64,000 nucleotides of DNA from Hofstenia miamia. Its lineage: Eukaryota > Xenacoelomorpha > Acoela. Of the stretch, positions 11,489 through 23,159 are shown one piece after another. Below the pieces are notes generated by a model, which did no database searches, was not told the origin of the DNA, and saw nothing but the letters and a program-made list of their open reading frames with translations. A program made the position numbers and the translations under genes. The first letter of the stretch is position 1. Each line of letters opens with the position of its first letter. The stretch covers positions 633,375 through 697,374 of the forward strand of contig SCFE01000004.1 of NCBI GenBank assembly GCA_004352715.1, written 5' to 3'.

Positions 11489-12270
11489 TTGAAGTTAATA
11501 GTGAGTTATTACCAAAGGTACAAATGGAAAAGAAATAAGAATGGGCTCCTATATGTGGAATCACAGAATAACAGGATTGAAATACTTGAGTATTACAAAC
11601 AGGATCTAATAAGAAAGGTGCACAAAAAAGGCCATCTAGGCATTATGCAAACAGAAAGTACTTTCAACATAATATTTATCACAATGGCAGTAAGAAAAGT
11701 CACAGAGGAGATAATCAATAAGTGTACAATGTGTCTCCTTAACAACAAACAGCATTTTCCAACACAGAGGGCACTGCTAGAGAAGATCATAGCAACACAA
11801 CTAAATGAAATCGTGAACATAGATCTAGAGATGCTGTCAAAAGATGAAGAGGGTTACCAACATTTACTTGTAATGGTAGATAACTTCACCAAGTATGCAA
11901 GAATGATCCTGATGAAGAACACGATGGCAGAAACAACTGCAGAAGTAGTAATGAAGGAATGGATCTTGAAGTTTGGACCCATGGAGACAATAATCACAGA
12001 TAAAGGGCCACAATTTGAAAGTAACCTATTCCAGGAAATGTCATGTCTACTGGAAATAGTAAGTGAGAGAACAACAGCATATCACCTGCATGCAAATGGT
12101 GCAGGGAAAGGTTGAACAGGACACTGATTAAATTGATAAGAGTTACAACATCAAGAATAGGAGGTCATAAGTGGCATGATGTGATCAAAATGATCGAAGA
12201 CTTTTATAATACATCCATACACCATTCAAGGCCATGTTTGGAAGGGAGGCAGCAAAGCCACTATTGTTTG
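11489..12270 (+). pseudogene. pol: Gypsy integrase, N-terminal and core domains
   Basis: Integrase joins the element DNA to the genome. The 208-codon frame has an HHCC zinc finger (HKKGHLG, then KCTMC) at residues about 45-82, and an RVE core with NIDLEML (first Asp), a YxHLLVMVDNFTKYARM strand, and IITDKGPQFESNLF (second Asp). The region of the catalytic Glu is shifted: the frame stops at 12,115 and NRTL follows in another frame. Reading then runs to a MFGREAAKP-like segment near 12,260, where a solo LTR interrupts it. The C-terminal part follows that LTR at 13,777. Confidence 0.8.
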
Positions 12271-13776
12271 AGAGAAAGAAAAGAAAGAATTAAGATTAAC
12301 TTTAGAAATAATTATTGTTAATTATTTATTGTACGCACATGATTGTTATTAGTTAAATCATTTGTAAAATTATAAAGCAGTATGGTAATATTATTTAATT
12401 TGGCAGTACATTTTGCAAATGGTAAAAGACCAATGTCGCAAATGCTAATTAATGCTAACATGCTTAAATCGGCAGACAAAGAATATCAGAATTCAGAAAA
12501 TTGTCAACAACTTAGAGTTAACAGGTACTAGCNNNNNNNNNNNNNNNNNNNNNNNNNNNNNNNNNNNNNNNNNNNNNNNNNNNNNNNNNNNNNNNNNNNN
12601 NNNNNNNNNNNNNNNNNNNNNNNNNNNNNNNNNNNNNNNNNNNNNNNNNNNNNNNNNNNNNNNNNNNNNNNNNNNNNNNNNNNNNNGAGTGTTTGATTGT
12701 TTAATAGTTTCATGTATAAAAATGGTGCAATTTATTATTGTAATGATGGCCGAAATTTATCAGATTTACTTCGTTTTCTTTTGTCAGGTTTATTTATTAA
12801 TTAAATGGAAAGCTAAAAACGTTCAAGCACTAGGGTATTTGAGGCAGTGGTCCAAGACTTCATTTAAAGGGAGATAATTCGTAATGGCTTAAGCACTTAG
12901 CAATGAATTGTTATCACCATTCCAACGGCTGTGTATTTTGCACATTAACAATAATGATTTGCTAGCGCCATTCCCACAGCTGTGCAGCTGGTAGCTGTTG
13001 GTCTACCAGATGTGCTCATAGGTTAGGTGTAAGGATAGGGGTTTTTCTTTGTTATAGCTTTCCTATCATTTGTTGTTTGTTTTATTATGTTATCAAGTTT
13101 ACATTAGCCCTCGTAGGAGAATTTACAGTTTGTTTGTATTGGAAGTTTATTAATGTTATTACATTGTATTCAATTCATAGTTGACCTACTGACCTAATTC
13201 CTATGTCTATGCTGATTGCATTGATTGTTCACATGTACAATAGGTTATTAGCATATAGATATTTATCTGTGGGGTTATTACATGTAAGGCATCATAACAA
13301 GCTAATGCATTCAGGTTGCAAGTCTCCTTTATATTACAACATCATTAATAACAAGAACAATCAATGCATTAAATTAGTAGGTTATCCACACATTGTCACG
13401 ATTGCATTATCACACAACATTTCATGCACTGAGTCTTCATTGCAGCGATTGGTGTTTCTTTCGATGCTAAAGTGTTTGTTGGAATTAATAGTTACATCGT
13501 AGTTCTTCAGTTCCTCTTTGTGCTTTGCCTCAGGTCGGGTGTGTAACCCTGTACTTTGTACCAACCATCTCCTGTCTTGAACCTAAATTACCATTGTTAC
13601 TCCAAGCGTCAAATATAGTTGTTGCCTAGATATTAGTCTAACCGTTAAGTAACTACAAGTAAGAACAAAAGAATAGAGATGGAATCTGGAATCTGTCACC
13701 TACCCTACTTGGTAAAAATAGGAAGTAGTCAAAGTAGCTCCAAAATTACTAGTTGGAAGGTTGTCAAGATTCTACA
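12270..13776 (+). mobile_element. Solo LTR, family A, in the G1 integrase gene
   Basis: The sequence is homologous along its length to the LTRs at 55,085-56,355 (reverse) and 60,101-62,761. It ends in GATTCTACA as they do, but the first roughly 50 bases (expected TGTAACATAATC) are missing, so the left edge is approximate. A TATAAAAA box lies at about 12,714. Integrase reading continues directly after 13,776, so this is an insertion, not the end of G1. A gap lies at 12,533-12,686. Small open frames inside it are not genes. Confidence 0.75.
12533..12686. other. Assembly gap (N)
   Basis: Run of N inside the family-A solo LTR. Confidence 0.99.
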
Positions 13777-14463
13777 CTATCAATGCAATACTTCACCTAC
13801 AGTGAAAAAATGGACAACCAGTATGTGAATCAATTAAGAAGTCAAATAACAGCAATACATGAGACAATGTCCCATAATACAAAGAAATCTGCTGTGAGGC
13901 AGCAATGAAATTACAATAAAAATATCTGGTCATGCACACAAAATAAGCGACACAGTATATGCATTTACACCAATAAAACTAACCAACACAAACCAGGTCC
14001 AAAAGTTTGGCAAGTACTGCCAAACAACGAGTATATGTTAAATAGCTGCAGATTACTGCACTTTCAGAACCTAAAATGAGAAACAGCAGACATTGAAGAG
14101 TCTAGATTAGACAAAAATGCCAAATTTAAAATAAACCAAATTAATGGGAATGAAATTATGTATGATATGAGCAAACTAGATTGTTTATCAGAAGAATGTT
14201 TTGACGAGGAATTTGAAACAACCATCAGTAACAAAAATTTACAAATGAGAGAGCTGCCAAGGTGGGCAGCAAGAGATAAATATATATATGACCCCAAAGT
14301 GTGGGACTTAAACTTACTTACTGAATTTAGGCAAATTGAGAGAGATGCAACATCAACTGCCAAGGAGCAAAAGAGTGCGCCAAAACCAGAGAACCAAGGA
14401 AATGGCAATGACCAATCTGCAGAGAAGAATATGAAGAAGGTCTCAAGCCAGACGTCTGACTGA
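13777..14463 (+). pseudogene. pol: G1 integrase C-terminus and pol tail
   Basis: After the solo LTR the plus strand reads YVNQLRSQITAIHETM and then, with stops and a frame change, NYNKN, DTVYAFTPIKLTN and QKFGKY. This is the usual Gypsy integrase tail: a helical linker followed by a small SH3-like GPY/F-type module (xKFGKYW-GPY). The W and GPY themselves are lost. A further frame, 14,068-14,463, gives an acidic segment (LDCLSEECFDEEFE) and a hydrophilic tail, probably the very end of pol. That these follow the core domain at 12.27 kb proves that the intervening LTR is inserted. Confidence 0.65.
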
Positions 14464-14523
14464 AAGTGAAAGGAGTGAGAATGAACCATTGACTAATCAA
14501 AGGCGCAGAGTGAGAAGACAACC

Positions 14524-14870
14524 AAGTAGTCCCCAATGCCAATTTGAGGGCAGGGAGACAAAAAGACATAATGCCTCTCCTGCTGGCGATCTGCACCACC
14601 AATTTGAGGGCAAGCAGAGCACCAGTGAAAATCCCAGGGATCTGCAATGCTGATTCAAGGGCACGCAGCAAACTGGCACAAAGCACCTCCACCTTCCCTC
14701 CAGTCCACCTTGCCAATTCAAGTGCAATGCAACAATTGGAGTTCCCTGGGAAGGTGTAAGTGGGCAAAGAACTGTACGTATATGAAAGTGATTCAAGGCT
14801 GACGTATCTACAGAACCCACAACTGGTCAATTGCTGAAAGAGTAAACTGTGAGCCAATTCGAGGGCAATT
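14524..14870 (+). repeat. Five spaced copies of a CCAATTTGAGGGCA motif
   Basis: Copies, some degenerate, lie at 14,538-14,552, 14,598-14,612, 14,649-14,663, 14,712-14,726 and 14,853-14,867, about 50-60 bp apart except the last. One more is at 9,793. In one frame the motif reads CQFEG / HQFEG / CQFKG. It marks the boundary between pol and ORF-B. Confidence 0.65.
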
Positions 14871-17800
14871 CAGTAGAAACCATCATCATGGACTCACTGG
14901 ATGGTGAGCCGAGCACCAGTAAATCATTAAGGATTATTCAGCTACATGTCCCCTCAGAGACTATGTCAGATAGAACTGCATGCTCAAAAGAAAGAGAACA
15001 AAGAATGTTGAAAATAAATGGGGAAAATTTGCACCCCTATTTCATGGGAACTCTAAAAATGAGGAACAACTCATACAAGAAGCTGCCACCAGAAACAAAA
15101 GCCCACATAAAAAAGTAGTGAAAACAGAGGGCAGCAATCTACCCATCATGCTCGACACAAAGAAGAGACCAATGGTCAATACAGTAATAAGCTACCTGAG
15201 AGAACTAAATGAGACATTAGAAAGACCATATATGCGCAGCATGGTGTAACATATGATGAAAACTTCACACTCATAACAGCTCAAGGAATCATGTTGTATA
15301 TAGAACAAATAGCACAAATACCATAGATCAATATTGATAAGGACAACTTAATGATTATTCACATTCTCAAGGGAAAAGAATACAACAAAAAATTAGAGAA
15401 ACAACTAGATCAAACGCTTAGAATGGCGAGAGTGCAAGATATATGGATAGTAATCATTGGAAGAACAACCCTCACAGAACTGCCAGCATTTTTGGGCAAT
15501 CTACAGATGTGAGTGGAAAATGTATTCCAATTGGAAAAAATAGCAACAGAAACCAAGACAGCAGAGTTGATATGTCTCGACCTACAAATAGACTATAGAG
15601 TAGCTTACTGTAGACTAATGGTGGATCCCTGCATAGCAATAGAGCTATTCAAGCAGATAAAAACAATCGAATTAACAACAAATGCAGAGAGTGTGGAAAA
15701 AGCCAATATGCTATTTATCAAGTGCATCCTCACACAGAGACAGGAGCACAGCAAACAGATACAAGAGATATGGAAAGAAATGAAACTGCAAAAGAAAACA
15801 AATGAAGAGTGGCCTGAGATATAGAAGCTCTGTCCAAAAGATACCACAAAAAATAGAAATAGCACTAACAGAGATAAACAGAGCTTATGAGCTGAACTCA
15901 AATAAGGACTTCAAAAATATGATATTTGAAGAAAAGAACGCCCCAGAGATTAGATTTAGAACATCTGCATGGCTGTTAGCAATATTCACAATGTAGGAGC
16001 AAGAGCTACAATTACTGATTTCAAGAGTAGGGCGACACAGATTAACAAGAGTGAAAAAATATGAGATAGCAATGTCCCTGATAAACACTCAGACAAAAAA
16101 CTGGTTACTCAAGAGACACATCAAGAAATTGACATCCCTGGACAAGATTAAAAAACTGATGCAAGAAATTGAAAAATTGATAAGCAGAATAATAGTAAAC
16201 AAGAGCCCAATGGGAAGGACGTTGATGGTAGATATGGCAAACATAACAGGAATAGCACCAGAAGAAATAACAATATTTGATGAACCCATGAGAAAATATA
16301 AGTGGGGTGCTACATTGGAAACGTGGCTGAGAAAGGTTCAAACAGAGCCTTGGTTAACAACCAGAAAGATCATAAAAAGAAAAATCGTAGACACCAAGGA
16401 AATAGTAAAAATAATGAAGAATAAAAACGTGCAACTGATACTCAAACAAGAAATGAGAGTACAAAAAAGAGAGCTTGTGATGCACATTCGTGAAAATAGT
16501 TAAAAGCACCCATTGAAGTATGCAGAATGATAATGAACACACAGAAAGAAATTCTCGAAAAGGAGGAACTACTAACATCAACACAACTGATCTTATCCCC
16601 GAAAATGCAACAACAGATTGACAAAATCAACATAGAGAAATGGGGAGCCTCCACACCAGAGCATACAATGGAATGGATTGATACTGATGATGAGAGATTT
16701 TTGGTCGAAATAAAAATAACAAAAGAATCAGAGGAATTATCTGTATATAGAGGAAGAACAAACAGTTGCATTGATGAAACTCATGTTCAAGGAGGCATTC
16801 ACCAAAACAGAATTAGATGAACTGCTCAAACCCTACAATCAATTAGCCGTGGACATGGAATAGAAATAAAAGACAACATTCAGTTAAAAATGAGCAGATG
16901 AGGACTAACACAGATCTTTTGGGATACACTAAAAGACAGTAAAATGAATTACCCAGCCATGATCAGAATGGCAATGGCACCATCAACAATGGTAGATTAT
17001 ACAGAGATAGAAAAACAGATTAGGACGAAAATCCTCATCTGTACTCTGCCAGAAAAAGTCTCTATCCCAATGGTACTTCCAAGATGGAGAATACTGAAAA
17101 ACTTCAAAGTCACAAAAACATTTTTACATGAATACAAGACTTACGTGAACACCAAAGAAAAAGCTAAAGCAATAATAGATAGGGAGGATTATAAGAGAAC
17201 AAAGGATATTATGCTCAGCAACAACAACAAGGAACGCATATATGTTGAGGGAGCAATAACTCCCTACAAACTATACACTTGAGGCAAACCCATAAACAAG
17301 CAATTGAAAGAACTAAGAGACAAAATAGACAAATGAACAACAAAAGTGATAATGCTATTCTCAGGAGTAAATGACGTGGTCTGGCTCTGAGATAAGAAAT
17401 ACAGATTCTATGATGTCATGAAACAAGTCGAAATAGTGACTATGATGAGACTAAACAAGAATGATCCAAACGTGATAACAGAAGAAGAAGTCAGGGACAA
17501 CATAAGCTTCTTCTTTTATAAGGATGTGGCAAACACAAGAAGCCTCAGGAGAGTATTTACATTTTTCTACCCTAATACAGCAATACGCAAAGACATGGTG
17601 CATACAAGCAGTGTGGATGCACAAATGATGCTGATGATAGCAATAAAAGGCATCTATCTCTATAGAAAATTCTACAAGATCTTTCAGCTAAGATGAATGA
17701 GTTGTGAGAAATAACACTAATCTCAGAAAACATCAAGGAAGCAAAGTTCCTACGATATCACAGTACTGTAACAACAAAGAGAGAGGCAGTCTTAAAAATG

Positions 17801-17932
17801 ACAAAGCAACCCGAATTTGTGACAGCAACTTGGAGCAGTCCTCAAGCTGAAACGATCATAAGAAAAACTGATGAACTGGTCCATGGAGAATGAGCTGTGC
17901 TAAAAATAATGCAAGCTGAGGAGGACATGTAG
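14849..17932 (+). pseudogene. ORF-B copy 1: large unrecognised protein in env position
   Basis: I do not recognise this protein. It is split by stops and frameshifts into pieces (14,849-15,249; 15,513-15,824; 15,802-15,996; 16,051-16,503; 16,527-16,820; 16,944-17,282; 17,418-17,696 and on to 17,932) that match copies at 35.0-35.9 and 39.9-42.2 kb. Together they span about 1,000 codons. It looks helical, rich in Lys, Glu and Ile, with no signal peptide or membrane segment, so it is not an ordinary envelope. Conserved blocks include MNYPAMI, PMVLPRWR, FLHEYK, VEIVTMMR, FFYPNT and ADTLVHGE-like. It lies between integrase and the 3' LTR; its stop codon TAG is formed by the first LTR bases. Confidence 0.7.
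17911..17927 (+). promoter_or_regulatory. Polypurine tract of G1
   Basis: GCAAGCTGAGGAGGACA directly before the LTR start TGTAGCAT. Purine-rich tracts at this place prime plus-strand DNA synthesis. The tract is also the last codons of ORF-B. Confidence 0.65.
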
Positions 17933-18990
17933 CATAATCCAAAGCATAATGCTGCTTAGAAGAGAAGATCAGGTGATTAGTCAGTTAACAGAATTAACAT
18001 CGAATTATTATTTATTGATTATGAATTAAAAACAATTTAGATTTAATTATCATCATTATGTTTGTAAAATGCAACTAAGAAACAATATTGCCAATTAGTA
18101 CTTGTTAACAAACAATTTGGCAAAAGAAAGGGGGCGATAATGCTTCCACTAATTTTAGCTGTTTTGGCAGGCAATAATTTCAAATTTCAAACGACAGATA
18201 CTTTTTGAAATTGAAACTATAAATAGAGTGCAAATCAATTTGGAAAACTGTTGAAGTAAATTCTTTGGAAATCTTATTCTTAGAATTAATTTGGTTTGCT
18301 TAATACTAATCAATGTCAAGCTAAATGGTAGATGTATTAGTAGTGGCTTGGGCACACATCAGGAGCAATTTGAGGGTCCTTGATCCAAGCCATGAACCTG
18401 CATTTATGTTAGGGGTATGAATGGGAGTTTTTCTCTGATTAGCTGACTATTGATTCATTCATGTACATGTACATGTATTAAATAAGAGATTTCGGAGATA
18501 AGGCTAGTTAGCTGATTGTAGGTTATATCTATATTATATTTCTTGACTATGTAGTTGACCTATAAATAGACTGATAAATAGACTGAGCATGTATTGTTAT
18601 CTAAATGTAAGTTAGGAAGCTGCAAGTAGTTATCTATTTTAATATCTACTTTAATTAAAGCCAATAGTTTTTCAGCAATGGCTAAAGTGATATTTATTAA
18701 GCAGCTAGTGCCATTGCCAGGTTGCAAAGTACAAATCATACATTACAAATTGAGTTTAAGTCAGTTACATCCAGCCTTGAGGGCTGCATTGAGGGAACAC
18801 ATAAGTTACTTTTGTGAGCTGAGACTTGGAACTACTTGATCAACAACAAATACATATGAGTGTGGAATGATTTGGAGATGGGAGTTGGCCAGAGGCCACA
18901 TTGGAAGACAAGAAAATCATAGAAGAAAGTTGCGATGATCTTATACCTAAATAGTATCAGATTAGTTGGGGTTAATACAATTTAATTACA
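17928..18990 (+). mobile_element. 3' LTR of G1, family B (diverged)
   Basis: It starts TGTAGCATAATCC and is alignable by eye with the family-B LTRs at 33,533 and 42,166 (shared GGCTTGGGCAC/CGAAGGGTCC-like and GTTAGG..GAGTTTTTCT stretches, CCTAAATAGT near the end). A TATAAATAG box is at 18,219-18,227. The true 3' end is not identified; homology fades near 18,990. Confidence 0.65.
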
Positions 18991-20753
18991 ACCTATCTTA
19001 TGTTGAAACAATCAAAGATCAGTACATCCCTACCCACTTTTAACAAGAAGTAATATTTAAAAGAATAAATAAAATAAATATACAAATAATTTCAACAAAG
19101 TTCATTACCACACAGAAGTATTTAAAATTCAATCATTTTAACTGGAACAATATGTTTTTAATGCACTCGTCAGTCTTTATGTAGAGTTTAATTGCAAAAG
19201 TTGGTTTCTTCTTTACTGGGTATGCTGTTTTAATATTTTGAAATGTAAAATTATCTTTTTCTGCAAAACTTATATAGCTAATGAAATTTAGAAAATATTT
19301 AATGTCTTGTCCTATGCATTAAAATCTCCTAGAACATATGCATATACATATTTTTTATTGTAATGACGAGTTATTCAAACACCTTCTCCATTTAGAAGAA
19401 ATGGATTGCAAAAATTGTTTATGCTTTTCAATTAGTGCTAATGTCTCTTAGAGGGTTTAATGTCTTTAAACCAAGTTTGTTATGACATTTGATAATACAA
19501 ATTTATTTTGACCAATAATGCAATGCTCTTGTTTCCATGGAGATTATAATTACTAAACAACACAGGTCAAAAAAATGAAGTAACAAGTTTGATAAAAACA
19601 AAGAAATTTGGAAAACAAATATTCAGTAAATAAATATTGAAATAATATTGTATTTTTAAAGTTCTTTGTTCTATTTAATGAAACATATCTATTGAAAATT
19701 GATGTGATTTCACTATTCACTTTACATTATGGTTGATTACAGAAAACCATTTCTGTCATATTTTTTAAAGAATATGTCAAACTCATGGTTATTCTGGTTG
19801 ATGAAGGTAAATTGAAGAGAAAGGATTGGTCAATCTAGCCATGTTTTATGCTCAGCTACAAAAAGGATGATATGATATGCGATATGTTTACTGTTGAATT
19901 TTACCAAATATGTATTTATATTTGAATTTTTATCCAACTTAGCTGAATTGTTAGCCCTGGTGAGCTGGTACTTTGCATTGATTTCAATCTCAAAATACAT
20001 GCAAAGCTGGGGCTTTTGTTAAGATCTTGAAATACGCCTACACATAGAAACATTGGCACACATTTGATCCTCCCAAATTTAATGTTTTTGTCTTAATCAT
20101 TTGTACTAATTGGCAATATTTCACGTGTTTTTAATATTTCTGGTTTTCTAACTCTTGTATTTTAATCAAGCATGTATTAATATTTGCATTTTTTAGCAAA
20201 ATTCAATGTAACACTTGACATATGGCTGATATTGTAGAGCTCCTACACTTACAAAATATTACTTTGAAATTGTCTCAAAATTCTAAGCAATCTATCTTTA
20301 AAATACTTTGCACCTATATTTTTTACATGTGAATAATACACTATTTGCAAGGCAATTTTGAAAACTCACAGATTGAAGGCAATAATGCATTTTGGTTTCA
20401 AAATGAATCTACATGCAAATAATATGGTATGATGTTACATTTGATTTAATAACCCATCTATATTATAATATTTCACATTTAATTGAGTATGTTTTTAAAT
20501 TCTGCTTCAAACTGAATTATACATAAGGATTTTTGCTATGATGAATATTTTGTTTAATCAAATGCATTTTATATTTTATATTTTTTAATTAGTAGCTTTC
20601 TGAAACTATAAATTAAACACAGTGATTTTCACTTTGTTGTACTATTAGGATGATATAAACTGAATATGTATTAATCTTTTCAGGTCATAGCAGAGTTTAT
20701 ACTACAGTCAAGTGATTTTATAGAAAATATATCAACAAGATTGTGAGCAAGAT

Positions 20754-20945
20754 TCATAAACCAAATAACTGGAAAACGTGCAAAGTCGAAAAAAGATTTA
20801 ATAGTCAGCAAACGTGTACATCCCCTGATAATCTGAATAAATCAAAAAGAAATGCAGAGAAATTACCATTTTATAAAACAAATATAATAGTGTGTTAATG
20901 CAAGCATGTATGTGTATAAATCCTACTAATAGCATCACATGTATA
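20754..20945 (+). repeat. Duplicated block, copy 1 (partner at 21,801)
   Basis: About 190 bp starting CATAAACCAAATAA recur 1,047 bp downstream (21,801-21,990) with shared stretches GTACATCCC, AGAAATGCAGAGAAA and ATAAATCCTACTAAT. The intervening DNA is the tandem array. Confidence 0.65.
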
Positions 20946-20954
20946 ATTAAATAC

Positions 20955-21450
20955 AACAATTGCCAATATTAATCATTAGAAACATGCGGAATTTTTACAA
21001 TGAAAAATAGCAATGTATTTGAAAAGACAAAAGATGCAATAGCCTTTATCATGTAGGTCTATAAGTAGGTTTAAGTATGGCGAATATTTTTCTGTTTTGT
21101 ATTTTGAATATTTGCACAAAATGAATTAATTGCATGGAATTTTTACAATGAAATAGCTGTGCATTTGAAAAATGAGATGTAACTCTTTGCATGTAATGTA
21201 TAGATTTCCCAAAAAACGAAATAAATTACAATGATTGCAGATCTTAATCATTAGAACCTGTGCAATTTTTTAGAATGAAAAATGTAAAACATTTTGAAAG
21301 TGTATAGATTTCCTAAAACAAATTAAATTACAACAACTGTTTAGTTATGTTAATCATTAAAAACATACAGAATTTTTTACAATGAAATAGCAGTTTATTT
21401 GAAAATCAAAATGTAGCCTTCTGCATGCAAGCTTTAGATTTCCCTATTAT
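20955..21450 (+). repeat. Degenerate tandem repeat, about 100-150 bp units
   Basis: A unit with TTAATCATTAGAAACAT, then GGAATTTTTTACAATGAAA, then TTTGAAAA, TGCATG and TTAGATTTCCC recurs at about 20,970, 21,125, 21,245 and 21,350, with poorer copies at 22,015-22,130. Units differ in length and sequence, as in an old minisatellite. Confidence 0.6.
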
Positions 21451-21800
21451 GCAAAGGTTATATGATTTTATAGACGTTGTTTTTCACCTACAAATTATTA
21501 TTTCGCAATTTTCTCAAAAATCTTTGCAATGTGTCTATTAAATACCATGTGTGTGTATTTATGCATATACTATTTAGTATGTTTAGAATGCAAACTCAAC
21601 ATGGGATTGTGACTGGTTTAACAATTGGAAATCATATCTAGCAATTGGAAAAAATTGATATCCACTATAAGGTGGTGAATAACTTGTTTTTATCACTTCT
21701 ATACCAACTACAATATAGGCAGATAAGTAATGCATACATTAAAGCTATACAAACAGTGAAAAGCAGAAAAGCCATTGAATGTGTACAACCACACAAGAGT

Positions 21801-21990
21801 CATAAACCAAATAAAACTGAAAAATGTGCAATGTTAACAAAAGATGTAACAGTCAGCAAACATGTACATCCCATGAAAATCCATATAAACCAACAAGAAA
21901 TGCAGAGAAAAGGCCATTGTGTGAAGCTAATGTATTAATAGTGTATTAATGAAAAGCAGCATGTATATGTATAAATCCTACTAATGAGAT
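21801..21990 (+). repeat. Duplicated block, copy 2
   Basis: Second copy of the block at 20,754-20,945. The 97-codon frame over it has no partner frame in copy 1, so it is not taken as a gene. Confidence 0.6.
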
Positions 21991-22937
21991 CAAATGTATA
22001 ATATTTTTTTGGTAATCAAAATTGCCTTTTTTTAAAAATGAAATGCAGCCTTTGGCATGTAAATGTTTAGATTTCCCGAAAATTAATTAAAGGATGGTGA
22101 TTAATCATTAGCAACATCTGGAATTTCTTATGGAAAAGAAAATTAATAATTTGCAAAAATGTAATTTGAATTAAGACAGCAATCTATTATCACAAATGTG
22201 ATGTGACCCTAATTAGTCAGCTAAGGTATATTAGCAATTGTGTATGAAACAATAATGAAAATGCAAATGAAAATGACCATATAAATAAGTGAGTCACTAT
22301 GGAAAGTATATGAATCATTGTAAAACGTGTAAACTAAATTGACCCCTACATGAAAAAGTGAGTCACTATAACAAGTATATGTTTATGAATCATTGTAAAA
22401 TTGGCCTCACAAACATTAAAAATGAGTCAGTAATTACATCTCCGCTAGATGGCGTTGCAAACCTCTCGTCAATATCTGTCATTCAGTGATGACGTCATTT
22501 TGTGTAACAGGCCCTTGCTTATTAATACTACTTATATATCAATTAGAAACAAAATGGTTTTTTAAGAAAACTGGTAGCAATTTCTTTGAAATTGTTGCAT
22601 ATCTGTAAAACAAAAAGCAAATCACAGATAAAAAATATCATGGCAATAATTTTTTATAAATGTTTACACAGAAAATATAGAAAAATATAACAAGAGAAGG
22701 TGGTACATAAATACGCACAAACAATGCAAATTTCAAAGAACCTATCTAGATTATTATATATGATATTAAGAAAGGGCACATGTGTACTGATATCTATTGC
22801 TTATTTTGTCAAATGTTTTAGAATAATGATATAAAAATATTTTATGTTTAGCCAGAACAAGAAATAATAGTCAAGGATTCATGTCTACACTTCAAATGCA
22901 CAAAGGTATTGAATAGTAAATGCAATTATTTATCTTT

Positions 22938-22939
<2 letters not shown>

Positions 22940-22974
<35 letters not shown>
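22940..22974. repeat. (AT)n microsatellite
   Basis: Uninterrupted AT dinucleotide run. Confidence 0.95.
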
Positions 22975-22976
<2 letters not shown>

Positions 22977-23125
22977 CAATAGTAATGAACTGAATCTTAG
23001 TTCTGCAAATTTTAATGAGTGGAATAACTTTCCTGAATGTTGTAAAAATTTAGAGCAGCTCTTCAACATGGATATTCATCAGCAGTTACATTTGTCAAAC
23101 AACAACAACATCTATACTACATTGA
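22973..23125 (+). repeat. Dispersed repeat with protein-like reading, copy 1
   Basis: A 150-bp stretch reads without stop as SSANFNEWNNFPECCKN, then HQQLHLSNNNNIY. A related copy is at 32,803-32,955. The family is not recognised. Confidence 0.6.
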
Positions 23126-23159
23126 TTGTACAATAAATATATATATATATATATATATA

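Larger units (their letters stand above)
4581..18990 (+). mobile_element. Ty3/Gypsy-type LTR retrotransposon G1, nested and decayed
   Basis: Order on the plus strand is primer-binding-like site, gag, zinc knuckle, protease, RT, RNase H, integrase with C-terminal GPY/F-like part, a large extra ORF (ORF-B), purine-rich tract and 3' LTR. Protease before RT and integrase after RNase H is the Ty3/Gypsy order. Two insertions break it: a CR1 LINE in the zinc knuckle and a solo LTR of another family in the integrase. Reading resumes correctly after each insertion, which is why I treat the pieces as one element. All genes contain stops or frameshifts, so this copy is inactive. Confidence 0.75.
18991..22940. 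other. Gene-free AT-rich DNA
   Basis: No coding sequence recognised in 4 kb. It contains a 75-bp repeat shared with 4.47 kb, a duplicated block and a degenerate tandem array described separately, and no recognisable RNA gene. Confidence 0.55.

Noticed and set aside
13203-13502. 99-codon frame
   Set aside because: Lies inside a solo LTR, and the other LTR copies do not keep the frame.
16089-16771. Hydrophobic minus-strand frames opposite ORF-B
   Set aside because: Mirror readings of the Lys- and Glu-rich plus-strand protein; the apparent membrane segments are a composition effect.
22909-23136. 75-codon frame including an AT repeat
   Set aside because: Half of it is translated microsatellite; only the dispersed repeat part is of interest.
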